Below are positions 1 to 8,460 of a stretch of DNA of 64,000 nucleotides, in pieces. The stretch's first letter is position 1. Each line of letters opens with the position of its first letter. The position numbers were made by a program, and so were the translations under genes. The DNA comes from Myxococcaceae bacterium. GTDB lineage: Bacteria > Myxococcota > Myxococcia > Myxococcales > Myxococcaceae. The notes beneath the pieces were generated by a model. The model did not search any database, was not told where the DNA came from, and was given only the letters and a program-made list of their open reading frames with translations. Location of the stretch: the NCBI GenBank assembly GCA_016793095.1, contig JAEUJQ010000061.1, forward strand, positions 1 to 64,000, read 5' to 3'.

Positions 1-117
1 GGCGGTTCGACGGCAGGCGGTTCGACGGCAGGCGGTTCGACTGGCGGTGGTGCGACTGGCGGCGGTTCGACGGCAGGCGGTTCGACTGGCGGCGGAGCCA
101 CTGGCGGCGGGGGCGCG
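1..117 (+). repeat. 15-bp tandem coding repeat (GGSTA/GGSTG linker)
   Basis: Imperfect copies of a 15-bp unit, GGCGGTTCGACGGCA or close variants, encode a flexible Gly/Ser/Thr/Ala linker. The array runs off the left edge of the window. A near-identical unit occurs in opposite orientation at 29222-29517. Confidence 0.9.
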
Positions 118-1482
118 GCGGTCGTCCGAAGCACCCGCTTCCAATCGACGCCGATTCGCTTCTCGGTGCCGAGCGCCGTCTACAACGCGATCTCCTCCTT
201 CGCGACCGGGAGCACGATCAACCCACGCAACTGGGACACGCTCGATCTCAACGCCGATGGCCGTGTGGATCTGGTGCTGACGTCGAACCCATCGACCGGC
301 GCGGTCTTCACGACCAACAACGTCGCGCACTGGAACGTGCACCTCGGCACCAGCACCGGCTTCTCGGCCTCGGTGACGCAGTGGGTGGTACCCACGAACG
401 GGTTGCTCCCGCAGGGCTACAACGGCACCACCAGCGCCACGGGCATGTCGTTCTGGGTCACCCTCGACCTGACTGGAGATCGCCGCCCCGAGCTCGTGCA
501 CACCATGAACCCCTCACTCGGGGGGCCCTACACCTCGCCCATGACGGCGACGAGCGACGGCTGGCTGGTGCGACGGGGGGCCGCGACGAGCTTCGACCTC
601 ACCGGGCTCACCTTCCAGGTGCCACGGGTTCCGAACCTGACCGGCGGCATCGATCGGGTGGCGAACGACACGATCGGCCGCCGGTGGACCCTCGCGGAGC
701 TGACCGGCGACGGCCTCGTCGACCTCGTCATCACAGCCGATCCGCTCACGGATGCGGTGTGGCTCACCAACGGACCGCAGTGGGTGCTCTGCCCGGGTGG
801 GGCGACTGCACAGCCGGGCTTCAGCCCCTTCAGCTCGTGCCAGCGCATCTCGGTGCCCGACAATGGCGTCGTCGGCGGCTTCAAGAGCGCGTCGGCCAGT
901 CAGCCCAACCAGCGCAGAGTGTGGCAGCTGCTCGACCTCAACGGCGACGGCGCGGCCGATCTGGTTCAGACCATGGACCCGAGCGCGGCAGGGAACACGA
1001 CCTTCATCAACGGATCGACCCCGGCGTGGCGGGCCTGGCTCAACCAGCGCGGCGGCGCTGGCACCTACTTCCCCGTGAACGTGACCTTCTGGAACGTCCC
1101 GTCGTCCACCACGACCTCGCCCTCGAGCGCGACGGGCTTCTCCTGGTGGGAGACGTTCGACCTCGACGGCGATCGGCTCCCAGAGCTCGTCGTCACGGCC
1201 GACCCCACGACCGGCCGGCCGTTCGACTTCGGCACGGCGACCCCGAGCTGGCGCGTGTACTCGAACACCGGCGCGGGCTTCTCGGCCAGGTCCACGATCT
1301 GGCCGATCCCCCTCGGCCCCTCGCCAGACGGGTTCCGCTCGAAGGACGGGGCCAGCTGGGCGGTGCTCGACGTGACGGGCGATGGGCGGGTCGACCTCGT
1401 GCAGTTCCAGGACCCGATGACGGGCCTGGCGTTCTCCGACCTGAGCGGCGCGTTCTGGCGGGTCTACCCCGGCGTTCCCTGA
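1..1482 (+). CDS. Partial FG-GAP/VCBS-repeat surface protein (5' end outside the window)
   Basis: The reading frame is open from base 1, so the start and any signal peptide lie upstream. The first ~40 codons encode a Gly-Gly-Ser-Thr-Ala/Gly linker. About 440 residues follow with repeated Asp-rich loops of the type DLNADGRVDL, DLTGDRRPEL and DLNGDGAADL, spaced about 100 residues apart and each followed by a [VT]-x-[TN]-x-[DN]-P segment. These are FG-GAP/VCBS-like calcium-binding beta-propeller blades. The linker is of the kind that tethers myxobacterial surface lipoproteins, so an outer-membrane or secreted location is inferred. The gene ends at the base before the stop of the convergent M28 peptidase gene. 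No catalytic domain is visible; adhesion or carbohydrate binding is possible but unproven. Confidence 0.85.
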   Translation, partial: GGSTAGGSTAGGSTGGGATGGGSTAGGSTGGGATGGGGAAVVRSTRFQSTPIRFSVPSAVYNAISSFATGSTINPRNWDTLDLNADGRVDLVLTSNPSTGAVFTTNNVAHWNVHLGTSTGFSASVTQWVVPTNGLLPQGYNGTTSATGMSFWVTLDLTGDRRPELVHTMNPSLGGPYTSPMTATSDGWLVRRGAATSFDLTGLTFQVPRVPNLTGGIDRVANDTIGRRWTLAELTGDGLVDLVITADPLTDAVWLTNGPQWVLCPGGATAQPGFSPFSSCQRISVPDNGVVGGFKSASASQPNQRRVWQLLDLNGDGAADLVQTMDPSAAGNTTFINGSTPAWRAWLNQRGGAGTYFPVNVTFWNVPSSTTTSPSSATGFSWWETFDLDGDRLPELVVTADPTTGRPFDFGTATPSWRVYSNTGAGFSARSTIWPIPLGPSPDGFRSKDGASWAVLDVTGDGRVDLVQFQDPMTGLAFSDLSGAFWRVYPGVP

Positions 1483-3138
1483 TCAACGACCGCTGGCGCG
1501 GGGAGTGTTCGGCTTGAGCGCCTCGAGCGCCTTGAGCCGTGCCAGCTCGAACTCGTCACCGCGCGCCCAGGTTGGCATGGCCGGCGCGTCCGCCAGCTTC
1601 ACGATGAGCTGGTGAATCAGCTTCACGTCCTCGACGGCGCCCGACAGATCCCACGACGCGAGCAGCTCATCGGTGGGCTGGTGGTAGTGCGTCAGCTCCC
1701 ACTTCTCGCGTTGCTCGCGGCCCCAGGCTTCCGGACGATCGCGAAAGGCGTGGCCCGACGAGAAGTACGCCGCCGGCACGCCCACCTTCGCGAAGTTGAA
1801 CTGATCGCTCCGGTAGAAGAAGCCGCGGTCAGCGAGCGCGTCGGGCTTCACCACCCGCCCCTGTGCCTTCGCGAGCTGAGACAGCGTCGCGTCGATGCTC
1901 GACTTGCCATACCCGATCACCGAGACGTCCTTCGTGCGGCCCCAGATGTTGAGGCCGTCGATGTTGATGTTGGCGGCCATGCGGCCCCAGGGCACTGGCG
2001 GGTGCTCGACGAGGTACTGGGAGCCGAGCAGGCCCTGCTCTTCGGCGGCGACGGCGGCGAACAGCACGCTCCGCTTCGGCGCCTTCGGCTGCGACGTCAG
2101 CGCGCGGGCGATGGTGAGCATCGCCGCCACGCCCGAGGCGTTGTCCACGGCGCCGTTGTAGACGGCGTCTTCGCCGGGTTTCGCGCCTTCCTTGAGGCCG
2201 AGGTGATCGTGGTGCGCGGTGATGATCAGCCACTCGTCAGAGAGGACGGGGTCGCTCCCGCGCAGCAGACCGAGCACGTTGGCGGTGGCCTTCTTCGCGA
2301 CGACGTTGGTGAAGCTCGTGCTCGCGAGGGCGCCGAGAGCGACCGGGGTGAACTCGCGGGACTGCGCGGTGGTGCGCAGCGCGTCCAGGTCCTTCCCGGC
2401 GAGCGCGACGAGCTTGCGTGACGCGTCCTCGGTGAGCCAGCCCTTCACCTGCAGCGGCGTCGGCTTCTCGGACGGTAGATCGAATTGCTCTCCAGTCCAG
2501 GACGTCTGCACCACCTGCCACGGGTAGCCCGCTGAGGGCGTGGTGTGAATGATGAGGCACCCGACCGCGCCCTGCTTCGCGGCCTGCTGGTACTTGTAGT
2601 CCCACCGCCCGTACCAGAGCCGCGTCTTGCCGGCGAAGAGGGCCGCGTCGTCCTCCGGGTCGTTGTTCATCACCAGCACGACCTTCCCCTTCACGTCGAC
2701 GTTCTTGTAGTCGTTCCACCCGTACTCTGGCGCGACGATGCCGTAGCCGACGAAGACGACGTCGGCCTTGTCGAGCTTCGAGACAGGTCCCTGATGGCCG
2801 CTCACGGCGATCAGGTCGTGGTGGAACTTCGCCACGAACGAGGCCTGGCCCCTGGAGAAGGTGAGCTGCTCCGGGTGTCCGGTGACGCCGACGAGCTCGA
2901 CGGGCTGCCGGGCCGACCCGTTCGCGCCGAGCAGCTCGAGGCCCAGGGTCTCGTATTGCGCGGCGAGGTACTGCTGCGTGAGCTCGTCCCCTCGCGACGC
3001 GGGTCCGCGCCCCTCGAGGGCGTCCGACGCGAGGAAGCGCACGTGCCCGGTGATGGCGGACGCGGTGATGAGCGCCTGCCCGGCGCCGGCGGACTTGTCG
3101 GCAGAGAGCAGGAGGGCCAGGAGGAGCGACGACGTCAT
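1483..3138 (-). CDS. M28-family zinc aminopeptidase with PA domain
   Basis: A 551-residue exported peptidase, predicted to remove N-terminal residues from peptides. A short hydrophobic N-terminus suggests export. A PA (protease-associated) domain lies around residues 120-210. The M28 zinc ligands are all visible: TAHHDHLG at 307-314, DNASG at 332-336, the catalytic Glu pair in AAEEQG at 364-369, and a C-terminal His in THYHQPTD near 485. Its ATG overlaps the stop of the upstream LanB-like gene by 4 nt (3135-3138), so the two are translationally coupled. That raises the possibility that it trims a peptide made or modified by that enzyme, although M28 enzymes are also common secreted scavenging peptidases. 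It converges on the FG-GAP gene with no intergenic space. Confidence 0.93.
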   Translation of the reverse strand: MTSSLLLALLLSADKSAGAGQALITASAITGHVRFLASDALEGRGPASRGDELTQQYLAAQYETLGLELLGANGSARQPVELVGVTGHPEQLTFSRGQASFVAKFHHDLIAVSGHQGPVSKLDKADVVFVGYGIVAPEYGWNDYKNVDVKGKVVLVMNNDPEDDAALFAGKTRLWYGRWDYKYQQAAKQGAVGCLIIHTTPSAGYPWQVVQTSWTGEQFDLPSEKPTPLQVKGWLTEDASRKLVALAGKDLDALRTTAQSREFTPVALGALASTSFTNVVAKKATANVLGLLRGSDPVLSDEWLIITAHHDHLGLKEGAKPGEDAVYNGAVDNASGVAAMLTIARALTSQPKAPKRSVLFAAVAAEEQGLLGSQYLVEHPPVPWGRMAANINIDGLNIWGRTKDVSVIGYGKSSIDATLSQLAKAQGRVVKPDALADRGFFYRSDQFNFAKVGVPAAYFSSGHAFRDRPEAWGREQREKWELTHYHQPTDELLASWDLSGAVEDVKLIHQLIVKLADAPAMPTWARGDEFELARLKALEALKPNTPRASGR

Positions 3139-5366
3139 GCCCGTCGTCTACCGGACTTCGATGGCCGGGCGAAAGGGTCCACCGCCAGCAATCGCAGCTC
3201 GGCCACGAAGCGGTGGCCTTCGGCGTCTTCGAGCCAACACTCGTCGGGCGTGGGCAACATCTCGGTGACGACGAGCGACGGCGCCTCTCGCGCCTGCTTG
3301 CACAGCAGCTCCACCAGGGCCGGGCTGGAGAGATCGACGAAGACCGGCTTCGTCTCGAGCGGCGACTTCACGAACACCCACCGCGGCCAGCCGAGCGTCG
3401 TGGCGAGGCGGGTGACCGCGAGGAATCGTGACGGGCCGTCGTCCAGCGCCCAGGGGTCGAGCTGCGCGCGTTCGAGCCGCCACGCCTCCCGCGCGATCAC
3501 CACCTCGTCCAGCCAGATGCGAGGCCGGTGGGCGGTCCAGCCGATCGGGTGAAACTCGTTCGCCGCGCGGAGCTTGATGCGGCGCTCGAACACGGCCGCG
3601 AGCGGCATGCGGAAGCCGGGGCCCACCACCTCGAGCCCCCCTGCCCCGCGACGGACCAGCAGCTCCGCAGCCGCGCGCACCCGGGACGGCGGGAGCGGCG
3701 AGGTGAAGCGAAAGCCGAGGTCGACGTGCCAGCGCGTCGACCCCGCGGCGAGCCGCCAGTCGTGGGTGCTGCGCGCGAAGTCTTCCCAGGGCACCGGCGA
3801 GACGTGCGGGCCCGGGAGATCCTCGCGGAAGAGGGCCTCGAGCTCGGCCCGCCACGGCGTCAACGAGAGCACCGAGAGCGTCGTGAAGGGCGTCACGCCC
3901 GCGTGGAGCTCACCGAGCACGGGCACCAGCCTCTCACCGCGCTTCGCCAGCATGACGTCGGGCGCGTGGTGGCGTGCCCCTGGCCAGCCCGGGAGAGCCC
4001 GGGCCGCCTCGCGACGAACGGCGCGCTCCAGGGTGGCCGAGGACCACCGGAGCTCCCGCGCGCCTGGATCGACGGGGCCCAGCGCCCGCGTCACCCTGCC
4101 CTGCAGCCACTGCACCGCGCGCTTCACCGCGGGAGGGGGATCGACCTCGAAGAGCCCGGCGGTGGCACGCCAGAGCTCCACCAGCGGAACGCGGCCGCCT
4201 CCCAGCTTCGTGAACGCCCGCTCGGCGCCACGGTCGAGCTCACGCGCGATGCGCGCTGTGAACAGCCGCGCGAGCTCCAGCAGCACGGTCAGCGGCGCCT
4301 CGAGCGTCTGGCGCAGGGACTCGCCGAGCCGGAGCTCGGTGGCACGCCGGGTCTCCTCGTAGACGATCGACCGCCCCGCGTAGGTGCGCCCCTCATGACG
4401 CTTCGCCACGCGGCCAGACAGCCGGGTGAACGTCTCGTCCGCCTTCCCGAGCGCGCGCCGAAGGGCCTCTGGCTGGCCGGCAGCCGATTCGATCTCGTGC
4501 CTGGCGCCCTCGAGCTCGTCGAGCGACGTCATCAGCCTCGAGCGCAGCGGCTCAGCGACCCGCTTCGCGGCCGCCCGCATCGCCGCCTCTGGCCGATGGG
4601 AGATCGGCGCGGGCAGCGCGACGTCGGCGATGCCACCCGCAATCAGCTCCCGCACCATCGCCAGCACCTCGGGCAGCGGCCGACGCAGCCTCGTCGAGAG
4701 CCGGCGCGCGGTCACGGTCCCGTCCAACGCCTTCGCCAGGCGCGCCACGTCTCCCGCGAGGCCCGCCACCCGGACGTGACCGAGGCGGCGCAGCGGCGCG
4801 ACCGCGAGGCTCTCGTCGTCGCCCGCCGCGCCGTCGATCACCGCCGCGATCGCCCACGGCTCGAAGAAGACGGCGCGGTCGAGGAGCAGCGTCGGGCCCG
4901 GCGTCTGCTCGAGCTGCCCCTGGCCGTCCCAGCGCGCCCAGCCGAGCGGCCCGAAGAAGCCGATGGTGTCGCACTTGGTCGCGTAGCGCTGCAGGTAGGA
5001 GACGACCATCGCCTCCTTCTTCCGCAGCTTCGCGTCGTCGCGGTCCGCCGGCGCGCGGACGAGCGAGTCGAGCCCGTGCTCCACTGCGCCCCGGTTCTGC
5101 CAGGTGATCGCTTCACGGAGTCGTGGCTCCCGTGCCAGCGCGCGGATGAGGGCGCGGAGCCGGGGCCGCTCCTGTTCGAACGCAGCCCCCAGGGCCTCCG
5201 CGGGCGCCTCGCCGGACACCACGCTCCGCGCCACCGCAGCGATCGACGCCGAAGCGAGCGGCGCGACCGCCGAAACAGGGAAGCCCGCGCCTCGGACGAG
5301 CGAGACCGGCCAGAGGTTCCACCCCCGGAGCAGGGGCACGCGGACCGGTCTGCGCGGGCGCGTCAT
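3135..5366 (-). CDS. Stand-alone LanB-type dehydratase N-domain protein (split LanB or PEARL-like)
   Basis: A 743-residue protein matching the N-terminal (glutamylation) domain of class I lantibiotic dehydratases. That domain transfers an amino acid from aminoacyl-tRNA to a peptide. Recognisable parts are the EAITWQN segment (~86-92), the YATKCDTIGFFGPLGW signature (~128-143), and the C-terminal block with FVKSP, VDLSSP and TEMLPTPDECWL that closes this domain. Full LanBs are ~1000 aa with a C-terminal elimination (SpaB_C) domain; none is present here. The protein is therefore a split LanB or resembles the peptide aminoacyl-tRNA ligases (PEARLs). Start chosen at ATG 5366, preceded by a GAGGGG Shine-Dalgarno, rather than 48 nt upstream. 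It is coupled to the M28 peptidase and divergent from the gene at 5435. No precursor peptide is visible nearby. Confidence 0.85.
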   Translation of the reverse strand: MTRPRRPVRVPLLRGWNLWPVSLVRGAGFPVSAVAPLASASIAAVARSVVSGEAPAEALGAAFEQERPRLRALIRALAREPRLREAITWQNRGAVEHGLDSLVRAPADRDDAKLRKKEAMVVSYLQRYATKCDTIGFFGPLGWARWDGQGQLEQTPGPTLLLDRAVFFEPWAIAAVIDGAAGDDESLAVAPLRRLGHVRVAGLAGDVARLAKALDGTVTARRLSTRLRRPLPEVLAMVRELIAGGIADVALPAPISHRPEAAMRAAAKRVAEPLRSRLMTSLDELEGARHEIESAAGQPEALRRALGKADETFTRLSGRVAKRHEGRTYAGRSIVYEETRRATELRLGESLRQTLEAPLTVLLELARLFTARIARELDRGAERAFTKLGGGRVPLVELWRATAGLFEVDPPPAVKRAVQWLQGRVTRALGPVDPGARELRWSSATLERAVRREAARALPGWPGARHHAPDVMLAKRGERLVPVLGELHAGVTPFTTLSVLSLTPWRAELEALFREDLPGPHVSPVPWEDFARSTHDWRLAAGSTRWHVDLGFRFTSPLPPSRVRAAAELLVRRGAGGLEVVGPGFRMPLAAVFERRIKLRAANEFHPIGWTAHRPRIWLDEVVIAREAWRLERAQLDPWALDDGPSRFLAVTRLATTLGWPRWVFVKSPLETKPVFVDLSSPALVELLCKQAREAPSLVVTEMLPTPDECWLEDAEGHRFVAELRLLAVDPFARPSKSGRRRA

Positions 5367-5434
5367 GCCGAGCCCCTCAGATCGAACTCGCGGGCCGCCC
5401 GTTGAAGGCGCCAACCACCAACCCCGGAGCCTCC

Positions 5435-6370
5435 ATGCGCCTTCGCCTCCTGTCGTGCCTGATGACGTTGTCCTTCGCCCTGCCCGCCTTCGCCCAGTAC
5501 ACCGAGACGGCCGGCGTCAACGCGGCCCCGCCCGCCCGGGTCGTCGAGCAGGTCCGCAACGAGAAGACGGGGAAGATGGAGGAGCGCGAGCGCTTCGTGC
5601 CCGTCCAGCGCGACTCGTACGGCAACTCTGGCGGCAACCAGCACGATCTCGCGGTCGACGGCGCCTTCGACGGGCAGACGGTCGCCGTGATCCAGCTCTA
5701 CGACTTCCCCTTCGAGGCCGCGCGCGACGCGCTGAGGGAGAAGGGCTTCTCGGTCTTCCGCTGGAACCACGCGCCGCCGCCCGCGAAGGAGCTGGAGGCG
5801 AAGCTCGAGAAGGCCTGCCAGCTGTGGATCATCTCCGGCGACCAGCAGCAGCTCACGAAGGAGCACCTCGCGGTCATCAAGCGGTTCTTCGACTCGGGCA
5901 AGGGCGTCTACATCTGGGGTGACAACCAGCCCTACTACGCCGACGCGAACGCGGTCGGCCAGGCGCTGCTGGGCGTCACCATGCTGGGCAACCTGCACGG
6001 CGACCAGGTCGTCGGCCTCGAGAAGTCGAACGGGGAGAAGCACATCGGCGTGCGCCGCCGCCACCTGCTCTCGACGGGCCTCGAGTTCCTCTACGAGGGC
6101 ATCACCATCGCGACCGTGCAGAAGAACGAGGTGCTCGAGCCGCTGCTGTACGGGTCGGCGGGCAACCTCGTCTCGGGCTTCTACGATCGCGAGGGCAAGC
6201 GGGCGATCTTCGACGGCGGCTTCACGCGGCTCTACAACAAGTGGGACACCGCGGGCACCGCGCGGTACGTGAAGAACGCCGCGGCGTGGCTGGCCAACGC
6301 CGAGCGCTTCGGTGACGCAGTCGTGAGCAAGAACGTCAAGCGCACGCCGGCGCCCAACGAGACGCGCTGA
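5435..6370 (+). CDS. Secreted glutamine-amidotransferase-fold-like protein of unknown function
   Basis: A 311-residue protein with a clear signal peptide (MRLRLLSCLM to cleavage after AFA-Q). From about residue 80 there is an alternating beta/alpha pattern (TVAVIQLYDFP, CQLWIISGDQQ, GKGVYIWGDNQPYY) and late glycines, resembling class I glutamine-amidotransferase-like or DUF4350-type Rossmannoid folds. No Cys-His-Glu triad is evident, so a binding role is possible. Start chosen at ATG 5435 after GGAG and before the signal peptide, not at the in-frame ATG 33 nt earlier. It is divergent from the LanB-like gene with 68 nt between starts, and its stop lies 2 nt from the end of the convergent ATP-grasp-like gene. 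Function not recognised. Confidence 0.75.
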   Translation: MRLRLLSCLMTLSFALPAFAQYTETAGVNAAPPARVVEQVRNEKTGKMEERERFVPVQRDSYGNSGGNQHDLAVDGAFDGQTVAVIQLYDFPFEAARDALREKGFSVFRWNHAPPPAKELEAKLEKACQLWIISGDQQQLTKEHLAVIKRFFDSGKGVYIWGDNQPYYADANAVGQALLGVTMLGNLHGDQVVGLEKSNGEKHIGVRRRHLLSTGLEFLYEGITIATVQKNEVLEPLLYGSAGNLVSGFYDREGKRAIFDGGFTRLYNKWDTAGTARYVKNAAAWLANAERFGDAVVSKNVKRTPAPNETR

Positions 6371-6372
6371 GC

Positions 6373-7773
6373 TCACGTCGCGTACACCATCGTCATGCCC
6401 ATGCCCTCGGGTGGTGGAGACAACACCAGGCCGGGGGCGTCTGGCGCGTACCGTGCGAGCGCGCCGGAGTAGCGACCGTGGACGATGAAGGGCGTGAGCT
6501 CGACCCGCACCGGGATCCACTCCACCTTCCCGTCGATCAGCACGGGCAGCTCGGTGCGGGGCAGCGGCTGGTAGCGCTGCACCACGTACTCGCGGTTGGC
6601 AGAGCGCGCGACCGCTCCACGCCACTGCTCTTCGTCCACCGCGGCGCCGATCACCGTGTCCTTGCCGACGAACGAGCGCTTGATGACGAGCTGCCGCTGG
6701 TTCTCGAGCAGAAAGTCCTTCGCCTCGGGGCCGACGTACCAGGTGTCGGGCGCGACCACCCAGGTGCCGTCCCGACAGGCGACCGGGAGCGCGCCGGTGT
6801 CGTTGGCGTACGGGAGCACGCCCTTGTCCAGCGCGACGCCGATGAGGGGCTTCACGATCGGCGCCGAGCCCACGTGCGTTCCGGTGAGGGCCCTGGCGGC
6901 GCCCCAGAGCGGCTCGGGGCGATCGATGAACGAGCAGCTGATCGTCACCATCACGAAGAGATCCACCGGCAGTGACGAGCCCTTGAGGCGCGCGCGGCCT
7001 CGCGAGTCCACCCAGGCCTCGTCCTCGTGGCCGAAGGAGACGCTCAGCCCACGCGCGAGCAGCCGCTTCACCGCCTGCTCGACCTGGTGTCGCACGCGGT
7101 CGCTGTCTTCGACGACGAAGGGCCACTCCTCGCGGTGAGAGATGAGCGCGACGTGCGCGGGGCGGTGGTAGTCGATGGCCGCCTCGATGGCCGCGAGCCA
7201 GCCCATGAACGGTCGATCGAGGTCGCCCCGCGCGAAGCCGCCGCTGAGGAACGCCGGGTGCGTCGAGAAGAGATCGAACAGGCACTCGGTGTAGCCGATG
7301 CTCACCACGACGCCGTTGCCGTAGTTGATCTCTCCCAGCACGTAGCGATCGGGCAGCAGGAAGCCGTCGGGGCGGAACCAGGTCAGGGTGTGCGGGCTCG
7401 CGAGGCCCGGCGCCAGCGCGCCCAGCAGCTTCGCGCCCACGGGCACCTGGCGATGCAGGGCCTCGGGCTGGTGAACGTCGCGCGCGAGCTGGTCGAGCAG
7501 CCTCGCCATGCCCTGCTGAAAGCCCTCGCTCAGCGCGTCGAGGCGCGCGCGGGGAATGAACAGCGGACGCAGCGGAATCCCGACGCCGTGCAGCGTGTCG
7601 ACGCCCTGCTTCTTCCAGCGCCGCTCGAAGGCGCGCACGGTGTCGGCCATCTTCGAGCCGTGGCGCGCCAGGTGACGCCGGAAGTGGGCGACGGCCTCGC
7701 GATCTTCGGGGAGGACGGGGGCGCGCTCGGGGCGCCGGGAGCGGACCTGCTTCACGGACGAGGAGCGAAGCAC
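6373..7773 (-). CDS. Circularly permuted ATP-grasp-like protein A
   Basis: A 466-residue cytoplasmic protein that I read as a circularly permuted ATP-grasp ligase, the fold of glutathionylspermidine synthase-type enzymes that form amide bonds through acyl phosphates. The N-half carries the acidic turn LGEINYGNG (around 140-150). The C-half carries the nucleotide-binding strand QLVIKRSFVGKDTVIG, then EYVVQRY and a terminal GMGMTMVY. The same order of blocks is found in the protein at 8447-9718 (VLKPSDGFGG, FLLQRF, VPVYTLTG), so the two are paralogues that flank the same locus. The start is uncertain: GTG 7773 is used here, GTG 7755 is an alternative, and neither has a good Shine-Dalgarno. It is divergent from the gene at 7816. 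Substrate unknown. Confidence 0.75.
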   Translation of the reverse strand: MLRSSSVKQVRSRRPERAPVLPEDREAVAHFRRHLARHGSKMADTVRAFERRWKKQGVDTLHGVGIPLRPLFIPRARLDALSEGFQQGMARLLDQLARDVHQPEALHRQVPVGAKLLGALAPGLASPHTLTWFRPDGFLLPDRYVLGEINYGNGVVVSIGYTECLFDLFSTHPAFLSGGFARGDLDRPFMGWLAAIEAAIDYHRPAHVALISHREEWPFVVEDSDRVRHQVEQAVKRLLARGLSVSFGHEDEAWVDSRGRARLKGSSLPVDLFVMVTISCSFIDRPEPLWGAARALTGTHVGSAPIVKPLIGVALDKGVLPYANDTGALPVACRDGTWVVAPDTWYVGPEAKDFLLENQRQLVIKRSFVGKDTVIGAAVDEEQWRGAVARSANREYVVQRYQPLPRTELPVLIDGKVEWIPVRVELTPFIVHGRYSGALARYAPDAPGLVLSPPPEGMGMTMVYAT

Positions 7774-7815
7774 AGTTCGCGCGACGCTCCTTCACCTTCG
7801 TGGTGTGATCCAGCC

Positions 7816-8460
7816 ATGGCTGGAGAGCTGGAGTCCGCGCTGGAGGCGCTCGTGCGACGGGAGCCGCGGTGCGCGCCGTTCATCGCGAAGCTGCGGGCGA
7901 CCGAGGATCCCTCACGGGTGCTCGACGTGCTGACCGACCGTCCTCGGGAGCGCATGTTCCGCGCGCCGATCTCGGGCGTCGTCGACGCGCATCAGGCCCT
8001 GGTGGGCGTCTGGAGGGGTAGCGACCGCGAGTGGCCACGGCCCCCTGAGAACCCGCTGGGAGACCTCGTGCTCCATCGCACGCGCTTCGACGCCATCGGC
8101 TGGGTGCTCAGCCGGCCGGTCTCGCTCAGAGTGCCGCGAGGCCAGCGGGTGGAGTCCGGCGACGACCTCGCGATCGTCTGGTGCACGCTCGACGAGCGCA
8201 TCGAGGTGGTCGGCGATGCTGACGTGAAGGTCTGCGTCGGGGACGAGCTGCCCGAGCTCGCGCCGCAGGAGTCGCACCTCGTCGCCACAGCCCTCCTCCA
8301 GTTCTTCGATCGCTACCCCGACCCCGACGCGTCAGCTGCGAAGACCGGGGGCGAGCTGGTGCTGGCGAGCGAGTTCGAGCGGAGCGTCGAGCGGGCGCTC
8401 GCTGCCGGAGCCGCGCCGCCGGTCGCCCGCGCCCGCGTCATCGGCGTCACCGCCCGGTGA
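7816..8460 (+). CDS. Hypothetical 214-aa protein between two ATP-grasp-like genes
   Basis: A soluble 214-residue protein without signal peptide or membrane segment. The N-terminal ~45 residues are helical. A middle part (about 48-145) is beta-rich with APISGVV, LGDLVLHRTRFD and VPRGQRVESGDDLAIVWC, which loosely recalls biotinyl/lipoyl-type sandwich domains, but there is no modifiable Lys, so I do not assign that family. Third-position GC is high and fits the neighbours. It starts 42 nt from the divergent ATP-grasp A gene and its 3' end overlaps the convergent ATP-grasp B gene by 14 nt. It could be an accessory or carrier-like subunit of the ligases; this is inference from location only. Confidence 0.7.
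   Translation: MAGELESALEALVRREPRCAPFIAKLRATEDPSRVLDVLTDRPRERMFRAPISGVVDAHQALVGVWRGSDREWPRPPENPLGDLVLHRTRFDAIGWVLSRPVSLRVPRGQRVESGDDLAIVWCTLDERIEVVGDADVKVCVGDELPELAPQESHLVATALLQFFDRYPDPDASAAKTGGELVLASEFERSVERALAAGAAPPVARARVIGVTAR

Noticed and set aside
5363-7795. 810-codon open frame on the minus strand
   Set aside because: Covers the real genes at 5435-6370 and 6373-7773 in wrong frames; Arg/Ala-rich shadow.
7816-8460. Biotin carboxyl carrier or lipoyl-domain protein
   Set aside because: The strand pattern is suggestive, but no Lys in a hairpin context is available for modification.
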